From the NCBI RefSeq assembly GCF_001039355.2, contig NW_019774336.1, positions 323,930-383,929 of the forward strand: a stretch of DNA of 60,000 bases, read 5' to 3'. The notes below the pieces were generated by a model, which saw only the letters and a program-made list of their open reading frames with translations, had not been told where the DNA came from and searched no databases. The stretch comes from Lingula anatina (taxonomy: Eukaryota; Brachiopoda; Lingulata; Lingulida; Lingulidae). The position numbers and the translations under genes were made by a program. Numbering within the stretch: position 1 is the stretch's first letter; each line of letters opens with the position of its first letter. This document shows positions 1-13,400 of this stretch, in pieces.

Positions 1-1115
1 TTTCAGAAATCGAAGGGGGGTCAGGACCCCCAATCCGCCACTGTAGGCCCTTAACAGCCAGCGTATTTGCTGTCAGATACGAACACATTTTAAAATTTCA
101 AACCTACATATTCATATTTCTTTAATAAAATGATTGACAATTTTACAAATGGCTTAGGTATTTCGTTTTCTAAAAAATCATTTAATAGTGAATGGATTTT
201 TAGAAGCGTGCTTTTAAAAGAAAGTTTGTGGAAGCATTTTCACAACCACTTTGTAAAATAATTAATTAACATCAAATTAGACCCAGGGCTGTAGTTATAT
301 TGTCAAGGTAATAGATTCCTTACAATCCTTAGTATGTTAAATCATTATACTGGTATGCACCAGCATTGCCGTTTTCTTACTCCATTTTCTCTCAGTGAAT
401 CGTGAACAGTGGCTTTTCTTGATATTGATTGCCATCTGTGGGGTGATAACGGAGTGAAACATAACAACAGGTGGGCGCAGCGAAGTAGCCTTAGAGAGTA
501 AGTTTACTGAAGAAATCACTACTTTCTTTTAAACGCATTCTTCTTATGCATAATATTTATCTGCTTTTAATGGTGTAGATTTGGTACATATTTTATTGGT
601 GTATTTGCTCACTGCTTATTCAAGTTGCTGCAGTGGTTGCCACGATTCATATGCCGATGTGTGCAATCGAAATGAGGGGTTATTAAATGCACACAGAATT
701 CATTCAATAGCTCATCACCAAGACCATATTTTATGGCCACATTTGGGTCGAAGAAAGGCTAGATATGTAGTAACTCCGTGCACATATTATTTTTGTGGAG
801 TTCGCGTCTTTACACACAAAAAAGACCAAAAGTCGAGATTAATCTGCCTACTTAACGCACGACTTGAATGTTACGACTTAGATTATGGCCTTACCCTCTG
901 CTACTTACTGCAGTCGAAGACAATGCCTTATTTCTGGTAGAAGAAATATATACAAGTCAGTGAAAATCCAAGTAGTGGGCAACTTTTTTTTCGTTATGAT
1001 TTTGGGCACTTCTTCCAGCCACACAAGTTTTGTCTCATCTGCTGCATTTTATGTACCCACTTCCACATCCCTTACACATGTGTATTGGATATGAAGTGAC
1101 ATTAAAGTTTTCAAA

Positions 1116-1855
1116 GGGTGCTTTCCCAGAGATTTAGATCGATCTAAAGATTAAGATTTAGATCAACCTAACTCCCTGGGGGTTCACGCTAAATTGCAGT
1201 CAGCCGAGCGGGCTCCATAGTTAATTACCCCCTTACAGCTTTTAGTAGGCGGGACAGACCCTTAAGCCGGTGTGGCGTGTACCGCTTGGAGCACAAAGCG
1301 CAGGCAAATCTGAGAGACTTCCGGCGTGTACAGTCCGTCTCTATAGAGTCATGAATACATTCGTTGCCCTTAATAATCATGCGCTGTTGAGAACATACTG
1401 CAAATTCAAACATAATCTTTAGAAGTATTCATATCTTATAGATGTTCACCTCTACTGTGATTTCCCTCAGGTGGCCATATCAACACACTAGCCTAGTAAA
1501 ATTAATACTAAAATAGTAGCCTGCAGCTGAAAAACGACGGCCCGTCCACGGTAGGTTCATCCATGCATCGAACTGTAATTTGATGCTGATTCTCTATCAA
1601 AATTATCAATTAACACATGAATTTTATCCCCATCATAGTAAATGTATAATGTGGTAGGAAATGAACTAGCCGAATATAACAGTACAACAAATCATTCACC
1701 GAACGGCTCATACACGCGTCTGCTGCGTGTACAATCGGTCAGGACGGATGGTTCACGCAGAACGGACTGTACACGTGACACCGGCCAAGCTGACAGTAAT
1801 CTAGTGAGACTCCCCACAGGGATAGATCGATCTAAAAATCTATGGAAATGGGGTG
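1116..1855. mobile_element. Long copy of MITE family A (740 bp)
   Basis: The ends form inverted repeats of the type GGGTGC(A/T)TTCCCA-AGATTT followed by GATCGATC, and both flanks read AAA. The outer parts match the copies at 6469-6675 and 25972-26185, including the blocks CTCCCTGGGGGTTCACGC and GTGAGACTCCCCACAGGG. This copy carries about 520 extra bases at the CCGG position where the short copies are joined. The extra segment itself begins and ends with CCGGTGT-CGTGTAC inverted repeats. It is either a fuller element from which the short ones derive, or a nested insertion. No transposase frame is visible. Confidence 0.75.
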
Positions 1856-2938
1856 AAAGATACCAAGTCATTTAAAAATTTAGCTAAATTGATAAGCATA
1901 TATGTATACATTTCAGATATTTGGTTTTCTGAATTTTTCTTTTTTGGATTTTCCAGCTTGTTGATTCAACCCCTTTTTTTGGATGTATATCAAGTACATT
2001 GTAGGTTTTAATGGGGATCACATAGACCAAAGACTTACAACTCAGTGGTCTTAAAATGTTTTCAAGTCTCATATATGATATCCATTATACCTACAAAGGA
2101 CTTTTTACATTAAAATTACAATTAAAGCAAACACATCATATTATATTTTTAAAATAACAAAACGCTGATAAAGCCATTTTGTTTTAAATGTTCTAAATGT
2201 AAAAGACTACCTCATGTATTATAAAAAAAGAGCCCCTCATGAGACTGTTTAAATTTCTTAAAGAAATAAATGTTTAGTAATGTTGGAGCTTTGTCATGTT
2301 TCGTCAAAGGTTCTCATCGGAAAATTAGTAAGTTATTCACTCCCAGTCATTTAGTTAGGCTACTTTATCTACTTTAAATATATGTAAACATGAAATTTAT
2401 ATTTGGCCATCTTGCTAATTTCCAGATATTTTGGAACTGCTTCAGTTATTTATCTCTTAACAGTGAAAAAAATAGTGCAAAACACCCGCATATTTACTAA
2501 GCACGTCACAATGACCCAGTTTGACAGGAAACCTCGTCAATTTAACCCTTCCCATTAAATATGAATATATAAAGGTTTTGGTTAACAATTTCAATAGTGT
2601 ATTCATAAGCAGCGTTAGAATATGTAAGTGGTATAGTGTTTATGGTTTTTATACTGTGCATGACTTGTAAAAATTAAGATATATTTTCTGTAATTCCATT
2701 TGTAACCGTATTTTCATAATTTTTTGGGGAGGGTATAGTTTGGTATGTATTGAATGTCACATCAGAAATGTTTAATGTAGGCTTTATTTGAGATTTGTAT
2801 GTGTATATATTTTGTGTACATGCTGATTATAGCTATGGGACAGATGGGAATCTTGTGCTGTACTAATAGTCCAAAAGACATTTTCTTATAGTTTATTATT
2901 GCCATTGAAGGTAATCATTAACTGTTTGGTGCAATTAA

Positions 2939-3195
2939 GGCTTCGTTCACATGCAATGTCTATTTTCTAAATTCTATTTTCTATTCGCGGCATGTCTTAT
3001 GATCACGGTCTGTGCCCTTAATATCCCACGGCGTAATTACTGGCAGCGCGAGCCAGTTACTATAAGTTACTATAAGTAACTGGCTCGCGCTGCCAGTAAT
3101 AACGCGGCGGGATATTCAGGGCACAGACAGTGATCATAAGATAGCGCGAATAGAAAATAGAATTTAGAAAATAGACATTGCATGTGAACGAAGCC
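2939..3195. mobile_element. Fold-back MITE family B, complete palindrome
   Basis: This is a 257-bp near-perfect inverted repeat whose arms of roughly 120 bp begin GGCTTCGTTCACATGC and meet around 3060-3075. Both flanks carry TAA, a 3-bp target duplication typical of PIF/Harbinger-type elements. It would fold into a long hairpin. A one-armed relative lies at 33454-33618 inside an intron of the RJL gene. It is non-coding. Confidence 0.85.
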
Positions 3196-4091
3196 TAAGT
3201 GTAAGATGAGATACATATTCACAGTATATGAGATTCATCTTCTTCTGTTGATTTGTCAATATTTTAACAACCAACTTCTACTATAAGAGCTTTGAGTAAA
3301 CGAAGTGCATGCAGCCTCCATTGAAAGTACACAAACTCAGAAAATGACAAAATTGTTGTAACAGTTTGACATATGTCACAGGTATGTTTGTCAAGAGACA
3401 GATTTTTTGCTTCGAGTTTAAAAATGCATATTAGTGAGTATTTATGTCAAATCATTGTCACTCAACCCAAAGAAATGCAGTCATAGTGTTTACTTATTAA
3501 TAAAGAAATACCACAGAGTTTTGTTAGATTATTTCTCAAAAAAATATTTGCATGGATATTTTCTGTTTATTTTCTTTGCCTTATGGACTTAAGGAAAGGA
3601 GAAGCAGATCACATTTAAGGCTGGAAATTTGAAGAAGTTTTAGTCCTTTTTCAGCTGTCTGAGAGATTAATTGGTTTTTTGGCATGTGGATTCTTGTTGT
3701 GCTATGTAAAAAACGGGTACTGGTTCTGTGGAACTGGCACTTTGCATGTTGAAGCAGTTACACATATGAGACGTAACTTTGACAAACTGTCTAATAAATT
3801 GGTTGTTTATAAACCTATTACAAACTTTTTACATTGTAAATATGACAACATTTATTGACACAAATTAGGACAAGTGCTCAGTGCATGAAGATCTTTAAAA
3901 TGTGAAACAGTAAATAATATAACCCAGTTACATATAATTGCTGAGTGGGGCTTCATTATTGATGTTTAAATGGCTGAGATAAGCTGTTAATTTACATGTG
4001 TGCCAGTTGTACCAGTTTAGTTTATATATGAAACATATATATACAACATGTTTTTTATAGGAACTCTAAAATTCAGATTTAAATGTATTTA

Positions 4092-4092
<1 letters not shown>

Positions 4093-4130
<38 letters not shown>

Positions 4131-4144
4131 GATGGATGGATGGA
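4093..4144. repeat. (TG)n followed by (GGAT)n microsatellite
   Basis: A run of about 17 TG dinucleotides is followed immediately by four GGAT-type tetranucleotides. It is a compound simple repeat in non-coding sequence. Confidence 0.9.
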
Positions 4145-5132
4145 CAACTTCTTGCACTTGATAACAAAAACAGAAGTGACCAGATTTAGACCAAGATACG
4201 GTGGCATGCTAAAAGCAATAAACTTCTGGATTTATTCCTATTTCTAGTCTGATCTGATGCAAGTGATAATCCTCCCTACAGCCCTGTTATTTGTGCACCA
4301 GTGGAGAATAATCTTTGTATCTGAGATTTGCTCTATTTTCTTTTTCAGCATTAGAAGGGAACAATAATGTTGCTGCACATATCACTTTTTGGGATGTTTA
4401 TCCCTGCAGTTTGATTGTTATTAATTGAAAAAAATATAGAACCCTTCATCTTCAGCCGTCAGGTTTGATTAATAAATCCATCAGTTTTCATTAACTATTC
4501 ACATAAAGCAGAAAGTGTAAAGCACCTTTAGTAAACAACCTGTCTGGATTATGTAATTCATGGTTGAATGACCCTGTGACCCACTGACCCAGTGTGGTGT
4601 GGATTTTCTCGGCCATTTCTTTGTGGTTTTGGTCAGGCCACAAAGCAGCCGTACTAACACAAGTAACAGGCTCTGAGTTCAATGCAGAGGTAAGGCAAGT
4701 AAACAACTGGATGACTTTGTTATTGGTCATCTCATTTTATGATTTTGGACAGAGAAAATAGTTTATTTCATATCTGTATTTCTAAGCCAGACGTGACGTG
4801 ACACCATGTTGTGTAATAGTATGGCTTGCATCCTGTAGGCGTCCATAACCACACCAGTTATTTGTGGCAGAGTAACCCAGAAGTGGTTTAAACTCCCTTA
4901 TTTGCAGTTGCTCACTCTGGTGTGAAAGAAAACTGTTTTTATCATGTTGACATGCACATAAGCCTTTGTTTCTGTCTGCTTAATTGGTTCTAGTTTATCA
5001 CACACACACACACACACACACGAGCTTTTCTGTTGAAACGCGGAGTTCCACATTTTTAGATTCAGTTCTAAGGTGTTGGGTCCCATCATAATTGTTCAGA
5101 GGTGTATTAATTTTTTTGAAACCTGCTAGGTG

Positions 5133-5134
<2 letters not shown>

Positions 5135-5212
<78 letters not shown>

Positions 5213-5250
5213 CACACACGCAAGCACGCAGGCACACACACACACACAGT
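5135..5250. repeat. (TA)n and (CA)n compound microsatellite
   Basis: A TA dinucleotide tract of about 70 bp is followed by interrupted CA and GCA runs. A further AT tract sits near 6250-6288 inside the family C element. Confidence 0.9.
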
Positions 5251-6010
5251 ATGTCCGCTGTTTAGACTTTAAACGATTGTCTTATCTGTAGGGAACATAC
5301 TTATGGCACCCATTTGAGTATTGTATTTACTGCCCTTATTTGTGGACATAATTTACAAATCTGGTCATGTAAAACAGCACTTGGTCAGTGTTTTCTACAG
5401 ATTTATACAGTGTTATAGATCCATTGTTGCCATGAACAAAGGAACATCACAGTTGGGTTTGTTTAAAAGAGAGTGCTTTAAGGTGATCAATTGGACTGTT
5501 GTGTGCATGTGCTTGACCAACATCTTGTAATTATGCTTGGCATGTCTGTTCATGTAGTTCCTCCACAAATAACACAATACTAGTACTAGTATGTCCTTCG
5601 ATTGTGGATTATGGTATAGAGCATAAAGTACTAGTAACAATATCAGAAATTTATTCATGTGTTGGGGCTGTATATAAAATAACCAGGTATGCTCGATAAA
5701 ACAGTCAGTGCAAGTGTAACTAAATTTGGCTGTTGACCTATCATTGCCCGCAGCCAAGCTCGTGTGCCAAAAATGTAGAAACAAGGAATATGTGACAGGC
5801 AGCAAATAGTATTACTTGCATCATTAGAGACAACAGATAATGTGTTTCAGTGAGAGCTCTTTTCAATTTGGTGGTCTGTTGTAAAATAATACAGCAGTCT
5901 TGATCATGCATATTGAACAAGTAAAGAGTTGTTATGCAATTACGTGTTCACATATTATGGGTTATATTTTAACCTGCAATGCAGCTAAGGATGTCTGTAA
6001 GTCTTAAAGC

Positions 6011-6250
6011 TTTAGGGATAACAACTGTTCAAATGAGATTCATATTTCACAATTAAAACATTGTAAATAACTCATAGAAATGTTAATTCCATTTTAATTC
6101 CCCAAAACAGTGGTTATAGCAATTACTGTGGAATGTGTGCTTGCCAATAGTCCACATGGATCTTCATTGATGGGTATACCTCTGTAATAATCTTTTAAGA
6201 CATTATTAAAAAGAAACCAAACCTTTTAGAAAATAAAAATTATAATAAAA

Positions 6251-6290
<40 letters not shown>

Positions 6291-6400
6291 ACTAACTTCA
6301 TATGTCAGAACAGTTTCCTTAACCATTGGTAAGTGTGGCAAAATCATTGTTTAACCCAAGAAATTCAGCTTTTTTGGCCAAAACAGTTGTTATCCCTTTA
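6011..6400. mobile_element. MITE family C, copy 1
   Basis: The left end reads TTTAGGGATAACAACTG and the right end CAGTTGTTATCCCTTTA, so the copy has terminal inverted repeats with TTTA on both sides. The interior matches the copy at 17824-18160, for example the block AACCATTGGTAAGT. It has gained an AT microsatellite near 6250. It has no coding capacity. Confidence 0.8.
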
Positions 6401-6468
6401 AATCGACCTTTTTTTGACTATTTGCTAATGAGAGATATTGCTGCATGTTCGATTGTGTCAGGATCTTA

Positions 6469-6675
6469 GGGTGCATTCCCAGAGATTTAGATCGATCCAG
6501 AGATTTAGATTTAGATCGACCTAACTCCCTAGGGGTTCACGCTAAATTGCAGTCAGCCGAGCGCGCACCATAGTTATTAGTAGGCAGGACAGACGCTTAA
6601 GCCGGTTAAGCTGACAGTAATCTAGTGAGACTCCCCACAGGGATAGATCGATCTAAATTCTATGGGAATGGGATC
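6469..6675. mobile_element. MITE family A, short copy
   Basis: This 207-bp copy has GGGTGCATTCCCAGAGATTT at the left and an inverted match at the right (CTATGGGAATGGGATC), flanked by TTA on both sides. The interior agrees with the outer portions of the 740-bp copy at 1116-1855. Confidence 0.8.
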
Positions 6676-7396
6676 TTATACTTATGTACAGTTTTATCCT
6701 AAATACATGTTTGTCAGTCTTATGAAATTGATTGCTTTGTGTTTAAGTCGTTTGCATGACTGTATTGTGAACTAAAGTGTTGTGAATCATGATTCCAGTG
6801 TGGGTCAAACAGGGGTAATGGTAACATGTGTGACTGCTTGTCCTATAATCGTGAGAACACGTGCTGTCTTAGTCAAAACAGGTTGTACAAATATCACATA
6901 GATATAGCTGTGTAATTGTGTTAGCTGAGAACACTGTTAAGCCGTGTGCAATGTAGACTCACCCTGTATGGACAGTACTATGTGGATGTATTTAGTAGCA
7001 TAAGTGCTTTGCAGTGCTGAGATAGGAAGCATATGATATTAAGGGTGTGAAGAGGTTGAGTTTGTTGTAATACATCAGCACACCTATGATCAGTTATCTG
7101 ATTTGGTCAGGTCTGGGAGAAAGATCTTATTTATCCTCTATTTTAAAACAATCAAAGATGTATATATCCTTAGTTTGCTAGGTTTTTGACATAAGAAATG
7201 CTGATGTGTTTTCAGATAACAGAAATTGAAAGAAATATGACGTCATTTGTAAGTGAATTGATAAAGCTAAATATTTGATTCGTAATCATACATCAGCTCA
7301 TTAATGATTAGATTAAACCAAAGAGTACAATATTCGTGCCTTGAACAATGAATAATTTATGAACTGTAAAGTAATGAATTTCTTTTGGTTCTTCAG

Positions 7397-7420
7397 TGCT
7401 GTAGGTGTTAGAAAGGTAAT
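7397..7420 (+). other. 5' untranslated end of first coding exon
   Basis: A pyrimidine-rich acceptor (TTCTTCAG) ends at 7396, so the transcript is spliced upstream of the start codon and at least one non-coding exon lies 5'. The in-frame stop TAG at 7409-7411 fixes the ATG at 7421. Confidence 0.6.
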
Positions 7421-10400
7421 ATGGCGGAGTACGGAGTAGCCTGCTTGTCCCCACTGTCACCGCAGAGGACTAGCTTAAAAACTGTGCTACAGAAGTCACT
7501 GGGTAAGTAAGTTGTGCAAGATAGGATTTTTAAAGAGCATACACTTTACAGCACTTGAACTTACTGAGTTTAGTCCATTAGTCCAGTAATAATGATATGT
7601 ACAGTAGCAGTGGTAATAGTGTGTTAATTTTCACTCTGCAAGGATTTGATCTTACAGGTTTTACTGTACTAAACCCAGTTATAGTTTGAATGGAAATCTC
7701 AATGTGTACCTTATTCTATTAATAGTTTTAGCGTTATTATGGACCATGTCAGTTTTTAGGAGACCATAATATTATTATTGGGGTTTAAATATGATTCATT
7801 ATTATATTTTTTTATTATATTATAACAGTGATTACTTTTGGGAAATATTTTGGGAAATATTCAAAGGAAGTGGAAAAGAACACATACTAATAGTTATCGA
7901 TTCAATGATTTTCACTGTAGGGTTCAACTTATTGTAAACTTGACCAGACACAGGGGTGGATCCAGAGATAATTTCTGACAGTCTTCCAATTTATCTTTGT
8001 GGATCCATCCTCCATTTTTGACCGTCTTCCAACAGAAAAATTTACATGTATCCCCATCAATGTTACTTTCAAAATCTGAGTGTCTTCCTGAAAAACCCAG
8101 AAGACAGCCTCAATTTGCCCCATGAACATGGAATTTTAAACCTGTACCTGGGAGGGTCTAATTAAAGCCTTCTAAAGTTAAAGACAAAGACAAAGCAAGC
8201 CAAAAACGCAAGCTAAAAATTTGACTACTTATCAATTAAATAGACTTACTGAATGTGTTTGAAGGAACCCATTCCATCACCTGGCATAAGTGCAATTTGA
8301 TATTGTAATAACGTGACACACATTGATCTTATTTTTTTTTCATTTGATTATAAAAACAACAGAGGGATTGAGTAAATGAATATTTGTTAATCAACAAAAT
8401 CCATTAATATTTTGTCTGTAGTTGCAATTTTTACACATTTCTTTCTCTCTCTCTCAAAAAAAAAAAAAAAAAAAGAAAGAAAACACTGACAGTAATTAGC
8501 TTATATTTTGAAAAGAAATTCTACACCAGGAAGTCTTTTGGTATACTGTCTAGCCTTGTGGTGGTTGAAAGTATGCAGTTTTAAATAACTAAACCCTGTA
8601 GTGAGTAGAAGTACAATAATTTATATTGAAAGCCATAACACAGTGCGATAGCATATAAATTGGCATCTAATAAATTCTGAGTTCAGTGCTTGGAAATTGT
8701 GAGTCAGACTCCATTGTGGAGTGTGGTCCAGAATAGAGTTAGCCAATTTATGGTATTTATCAACATATGTTATCATTCTAGTTGGCTTTTGTAATTTAAG
8801 TCCTCATGGTAGCATTAATCACTATTAATGGTAAAGGAAAGCGCAATTCAAGTAGGTCATGGGAGGTTTCCAAGTAGGACAGGCTGAGTGAGGTTGACTG
8901 GAATACTCAGCAGAACACAGCAGGTTGTTTTAAAACTCTAAATGTTTGTTTAAAAAAAGAATTTATCATAACTTGTTTCTTTTCAGCTACACTTCACAAT
9001 AACTACAGGAAACAAACGGACCTCAAAGAGCTAGACCAGCAGTCCTGGAACCAAAATAAGGCAAACCCAGATTGTTTAAGTGATCTTGTTCTGTCGTCTG
9101 CTGCCAGTTTATGTGTTAGTTTTCCCTTCAGCGAGTTGGATGGTTTGGATAGTGATCTGGAGACTGATGAAGACAGCAGTACACCTATTTTGTCCAGTCC
9201 CAGTCAGTCTCAGGGAAATTTAGATGCACAGCAATATGATAGCAATAAAACTGAGACTGAGGGCATTGAGCCAGCAGAGGGCAGCACTGGACTAAAGCTA
9301 ACCTCAAAGGAAGCTTGTGATAACCTGTTGCATTCCGGTCACGGAGTTGGTGCAGTAAACAACAGTGACAAAGATAGGACTTCATGTGAGGGTTCCCTTG
9401 CCTCGCCGCGGTCTGTTGATCATAAAAGTCAAAGAAGACCAATGGATTGTGAAGAGGAGTCTTTCAGAACTTTGGGTGATGATGGGGATAAAGAACTAGA
9501 TGTACGTAGAGATTTAGAAACATGGCCTGATAAGTCTGACTGTGATTTGGACAATAGGAAATTAACCAAAGTCCCAGTTTCATTTGTTCCAACATCTGAC
9601 CTACTAACTAGGACTGTTGTAAAAGGTACGACTCCAGACATTGTGCAGGAAAGTAAGTCTAAATCTGACTCTGAAAACACTTTTAATTTACATGCACCTA
9701 GTATACTGCACGCTGGTATAGATAACCAGTTATTGAATACAGGAAAATACTGTGATCAAAACGGTGATCAACAAGTTAGGTTTTGTGAAGTGATGGAGAA
9801 CAGGGATATTATGCAAGACATAAGTGTGGTACAGGCAAGGGAACCCCAGACTGATGATACTGCACTGTCCAAACAGGGTTCAACAACAAAAGATCCCTTG
9901 GCCATGCCTTGTTACCCTCTAACTACATCTATTGACAACAATGGAGGGCATGACAGCAATACAGAGCTGTTGAAAATGGAGAAGGACAATGTTGATGGCT
10001 CAATATCAAAGGAAGAGGGGATCTCAGTTGAGGGCCAGTGCTCTCAGGAGACGGACACTGAAATGAGTACATTAAATCCTAAACGGCCAAGATTAGTAGA
10101 ACTAGAGACCATACCTGAGACTGAGACTTCAGAGGTTGTGGAAAAGTCAACTGAAATATTTCCCAGTGCTGCCAGACCTTTGGTGATAGCAGATGAAGAG
10201 GATAGACAGGGAGTGGCAGCCAGGAGGGGCTTCTTTCAGAGAGGGTTGTCCGCTTCTGACAAGCGACAGCTTATGAAGAAAAGTCGGAGCTGTGCGGTGG
10301 ATGAAGAAGAAGAAGATGAAATTTCACAGACTCAGCAGCCAAAAACCCCTGATACCCCTGTCACACCTGCAAGTTCTGACACAGGTTAGTGAAATATTTT

Positions 10401-13400
10401 GTAAATACTTGTACTATCCATCTGAAAAAAAAACAAAAAACATTAGTTTGAATGATTTTGATCTTGAGAATTTTTTTCTTACAATTGTAAATACTTCTAT
10501 ACCAGACAAATCTAACAAGGTATTTTTTGAAAAGTATTTTTTTTAATTTGCAACAAGTTATTAGCCGCTAATTTCTGTGCAGGTTAGTAAAGGTGAGTGG
10601 CAGGTGGGTCTAAACATGTGTGTCCATCACATCTGCTCTGGAGATAGCAGGCAATACACTTGACATGCACAGCAAGGTGCATATGGCTGTGACTAGAAAA
10701 TATGGGTGTACAATGGCAAAAATGACATGATGGACATAAACATGCTTCAATTTCAGTGAAGGTTTTCAAGAAATATACTACGATTATCTAGGCCCAATTT
10801 ATTATGGTATCATGACCATGAATTTTGATATAGAAATTAATCTTGGCATATCAAAAGGACCCTGTCTCTTAAGTTGCACACACTCAGATAAGGACCATTC
10901 CTCATCTAGGGGCCCCCTCTATGGAAATGAAGTTGTCTTTATTTTATGCATGAAAGAAAGTGACATGCTTTCCTGTGTTTTGAGCATAATGGTCTGGTTC
11001 AATGAGGCTGGTCTCTGGGATGTCCTGGGCTCTAAATTTGTTTTTAATATCAGATTAAATATACTTTTAATTTTACATGATTTTTTATTTGATAATTACT
11101 GATTTTTAAATTTTATTTTCTCTAAGAGCAGCGTTAATATGTTGTGCACGTTTAAGGCAACTTAAAAGTGCCTTACAGGTATATTATATCAGACAATGGT
11201 GTTATGTGTTCTTTCCTGTCCTTAAACAAGCCCTAACATTCAGGACATACATGCAAGTTGTCAATTAGCTGCCAACAACCCCATATTTATTTCTGTTCAA
11301 TTACCTTTAGGTTATCGGCAAAAAGGCTTGATGTATTGTTTTAGTCAGGCACAATTTTTGACTTGGGGACAAATTGAAATGAGATAAAACTGTCAAGATC
11401 TTTATCATTTAAGGTGGGAGTCCCAAAGGAAGGTAGTAACTGTGTATTTGCATGCAAAGAATAGTTAGTCAACTAATATCTGCATTATGCAACTGTGTAT
11501 GTGTAGTGCAGACAATGAGATCACAGGAAAATTTGCAATTTTATATTTAAAAAAATGAGTGCCATTAGATTAGACCGTGGTTCCAGTAACACTTACAGCA
11601 AGTGGTTCTGGCACTTTTTTAAGGAGTGGGTAGATCCTGGCAGGTTTAAAGTGCTAAGTTGGCTTATTTCATATAAGGACTTGGACCTGTGATGTTTTTC
11701 ATGGGTTCAAGGTAAGGATGATGGAAGAAACTAACATGATAAGGTTAAGTGATAAGAGGAAGGGAGGGGGGGGGGGGGCTGGGATCCTGTCTTGCCTCCC
11801 ACCACCCACATGCATGCACAGTTGCAAACACTGACATATACACGCATGGAAACATGCATGCGCACACACACACACACCATGGTTCACTCCCCAAATGCAC
11901 AAACTGCCCTTTGCTGAATAAAGAGCAAGTGGACCATTTATTTAATCATTGATAAAAAGTTGACTTGGTTTATGTGTCACCAGCTGGTTGAAGTTCATTA
12001 AGGGTCCCTTTACATACATTATCTTATCAGAATACCTCAAGTCCAATGCAAAAATGTAATAAAAGTTATCACATTTTGCAAATAATGTACGTGCCATAGA
12101 GCCTGTTTGTAGTGTAGCATCACAATATGAAAAAAATTAAATGTGACATTTTAGCATTTTTTGTATTTTATATTGGTAAGGTTTTGTCATGTTATCATTA
12201 TGTTAGTGTGCAGAGATGCCCTTTGAATTTGTTCAAAGTCAAAATGGGAGAAACAAACAAAGCCAGGGACTTGATTTGTAAATTTGAAAACTGGCCATTC
12301 TGCATGGCTTGATTGGCACCTGTTACCAAATAAGTTATCAGTGTTTTGCAGGCAGCAAAGGGCGGCTGTCTGGCCTGTCTGATATGCATACCGCATAACC
12401 TTAGCATAGCGAGGTGCTTCACCACAGATATCATTAAGTATGACACCAGAGAGTGAGACCTGAGCACAGAATTACAATGCTGAAAAATGAGGAAAAATGT
12501 ATAAATCTTGGTTTAAAATATTTCAAACTTAAAATAAAAGAAAGAAAAAAAAAAAAAGAAAAAGTAAACATATTGAGAGATTAGCTTTTATTACATTTGA
12601 TGATTATTGCTGTTATTTAGTAATTACAGAAGATGTTTTCTAGTTTTATCTGTTATGATAACCTTGCATAAAATCTTTGCAATTACTGACATAAAACATC
12701 ATCTTGATGTTCAAGGGCTGTTATTAAACTACTATAGTGAAGCTATAACCATCCCTTTATAGTGATCTAATGAGCATATAAAAATTCAGGAAGTACATTC
12801 TGTAATTTCAGTTCATTATATACTATTTTGAACCTAAACATAATGTGTTTCCAATGTATTTTCAATTGGATGTGTGTAGGTTGGTCTGGATACTTACTAT
12901 ACATGTCAGCATGTCAGTAGCCTGGTAAGACCCCATTACCAGCAATAAAAGACTGTCATAGACTCATCTTCATGTTCATTTAGCAACCACACAGATATGT
13001 TTTCACCCTTGACATGTTTGTCCAGTGGTGGTAGCAGCTTGTTTAATAATTAAGTCATTCTTTAGCATTAACATTTAATGGGATTCTTTTCTGCAGTTGG
13101 TGGGGTATTTATGGCAAAGAAAAAAAATCATGACATTTTCTTTTGTATAAAGCCCAGTGAATTTGTGCATTATATTTTTTAACTTAAAAATATTTTTGAA
13201 ATATATTACAGGGCTTACAAAGAAAATAGAAATATTCAAGACCTCATGTATTTTTAAGAGAGAAAGATTTCAATGAAGTGTTTTTTGTTGTTGGAATCCC
13301 ACCCTGCTAGCAAAGCAACCAAGAAACATCCATGTACAAAATGATGATAATAGACATTAGCTAACGAATTGTTTGTGTATCAAGTTGCTCATCTGGGGAC

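Larger units (their letters stand above)
1..7396. other. Gene-free upstream region
   Basis: No convincing protein-coding gene is seen. Open frames here are short, lack splice-linked partners and overlap repeats. The stretch holds several short inverted-repeat transposons (listed separately), microsatellites and AT-rich sequence. It should also contain the promoter and 5' untranslated exon or exons of the ITPRID-like gene, because the first coding exon is preceded by a splice acceptor. I could not locate those exons by eye. Confidence 0.6.

Noticed and set aside
581-940. 119-codon open frame
   Set aside because: It has no recognisable family, no splice partners and Cys/His-rich composition without motif spacing. 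Length is compatible with chance in a 60-kb window.
9185-9680. Minus-strand frames of 83-85 codons
   Set aside because: They are shadows of the large ITPRID-like exon on the plus strand.
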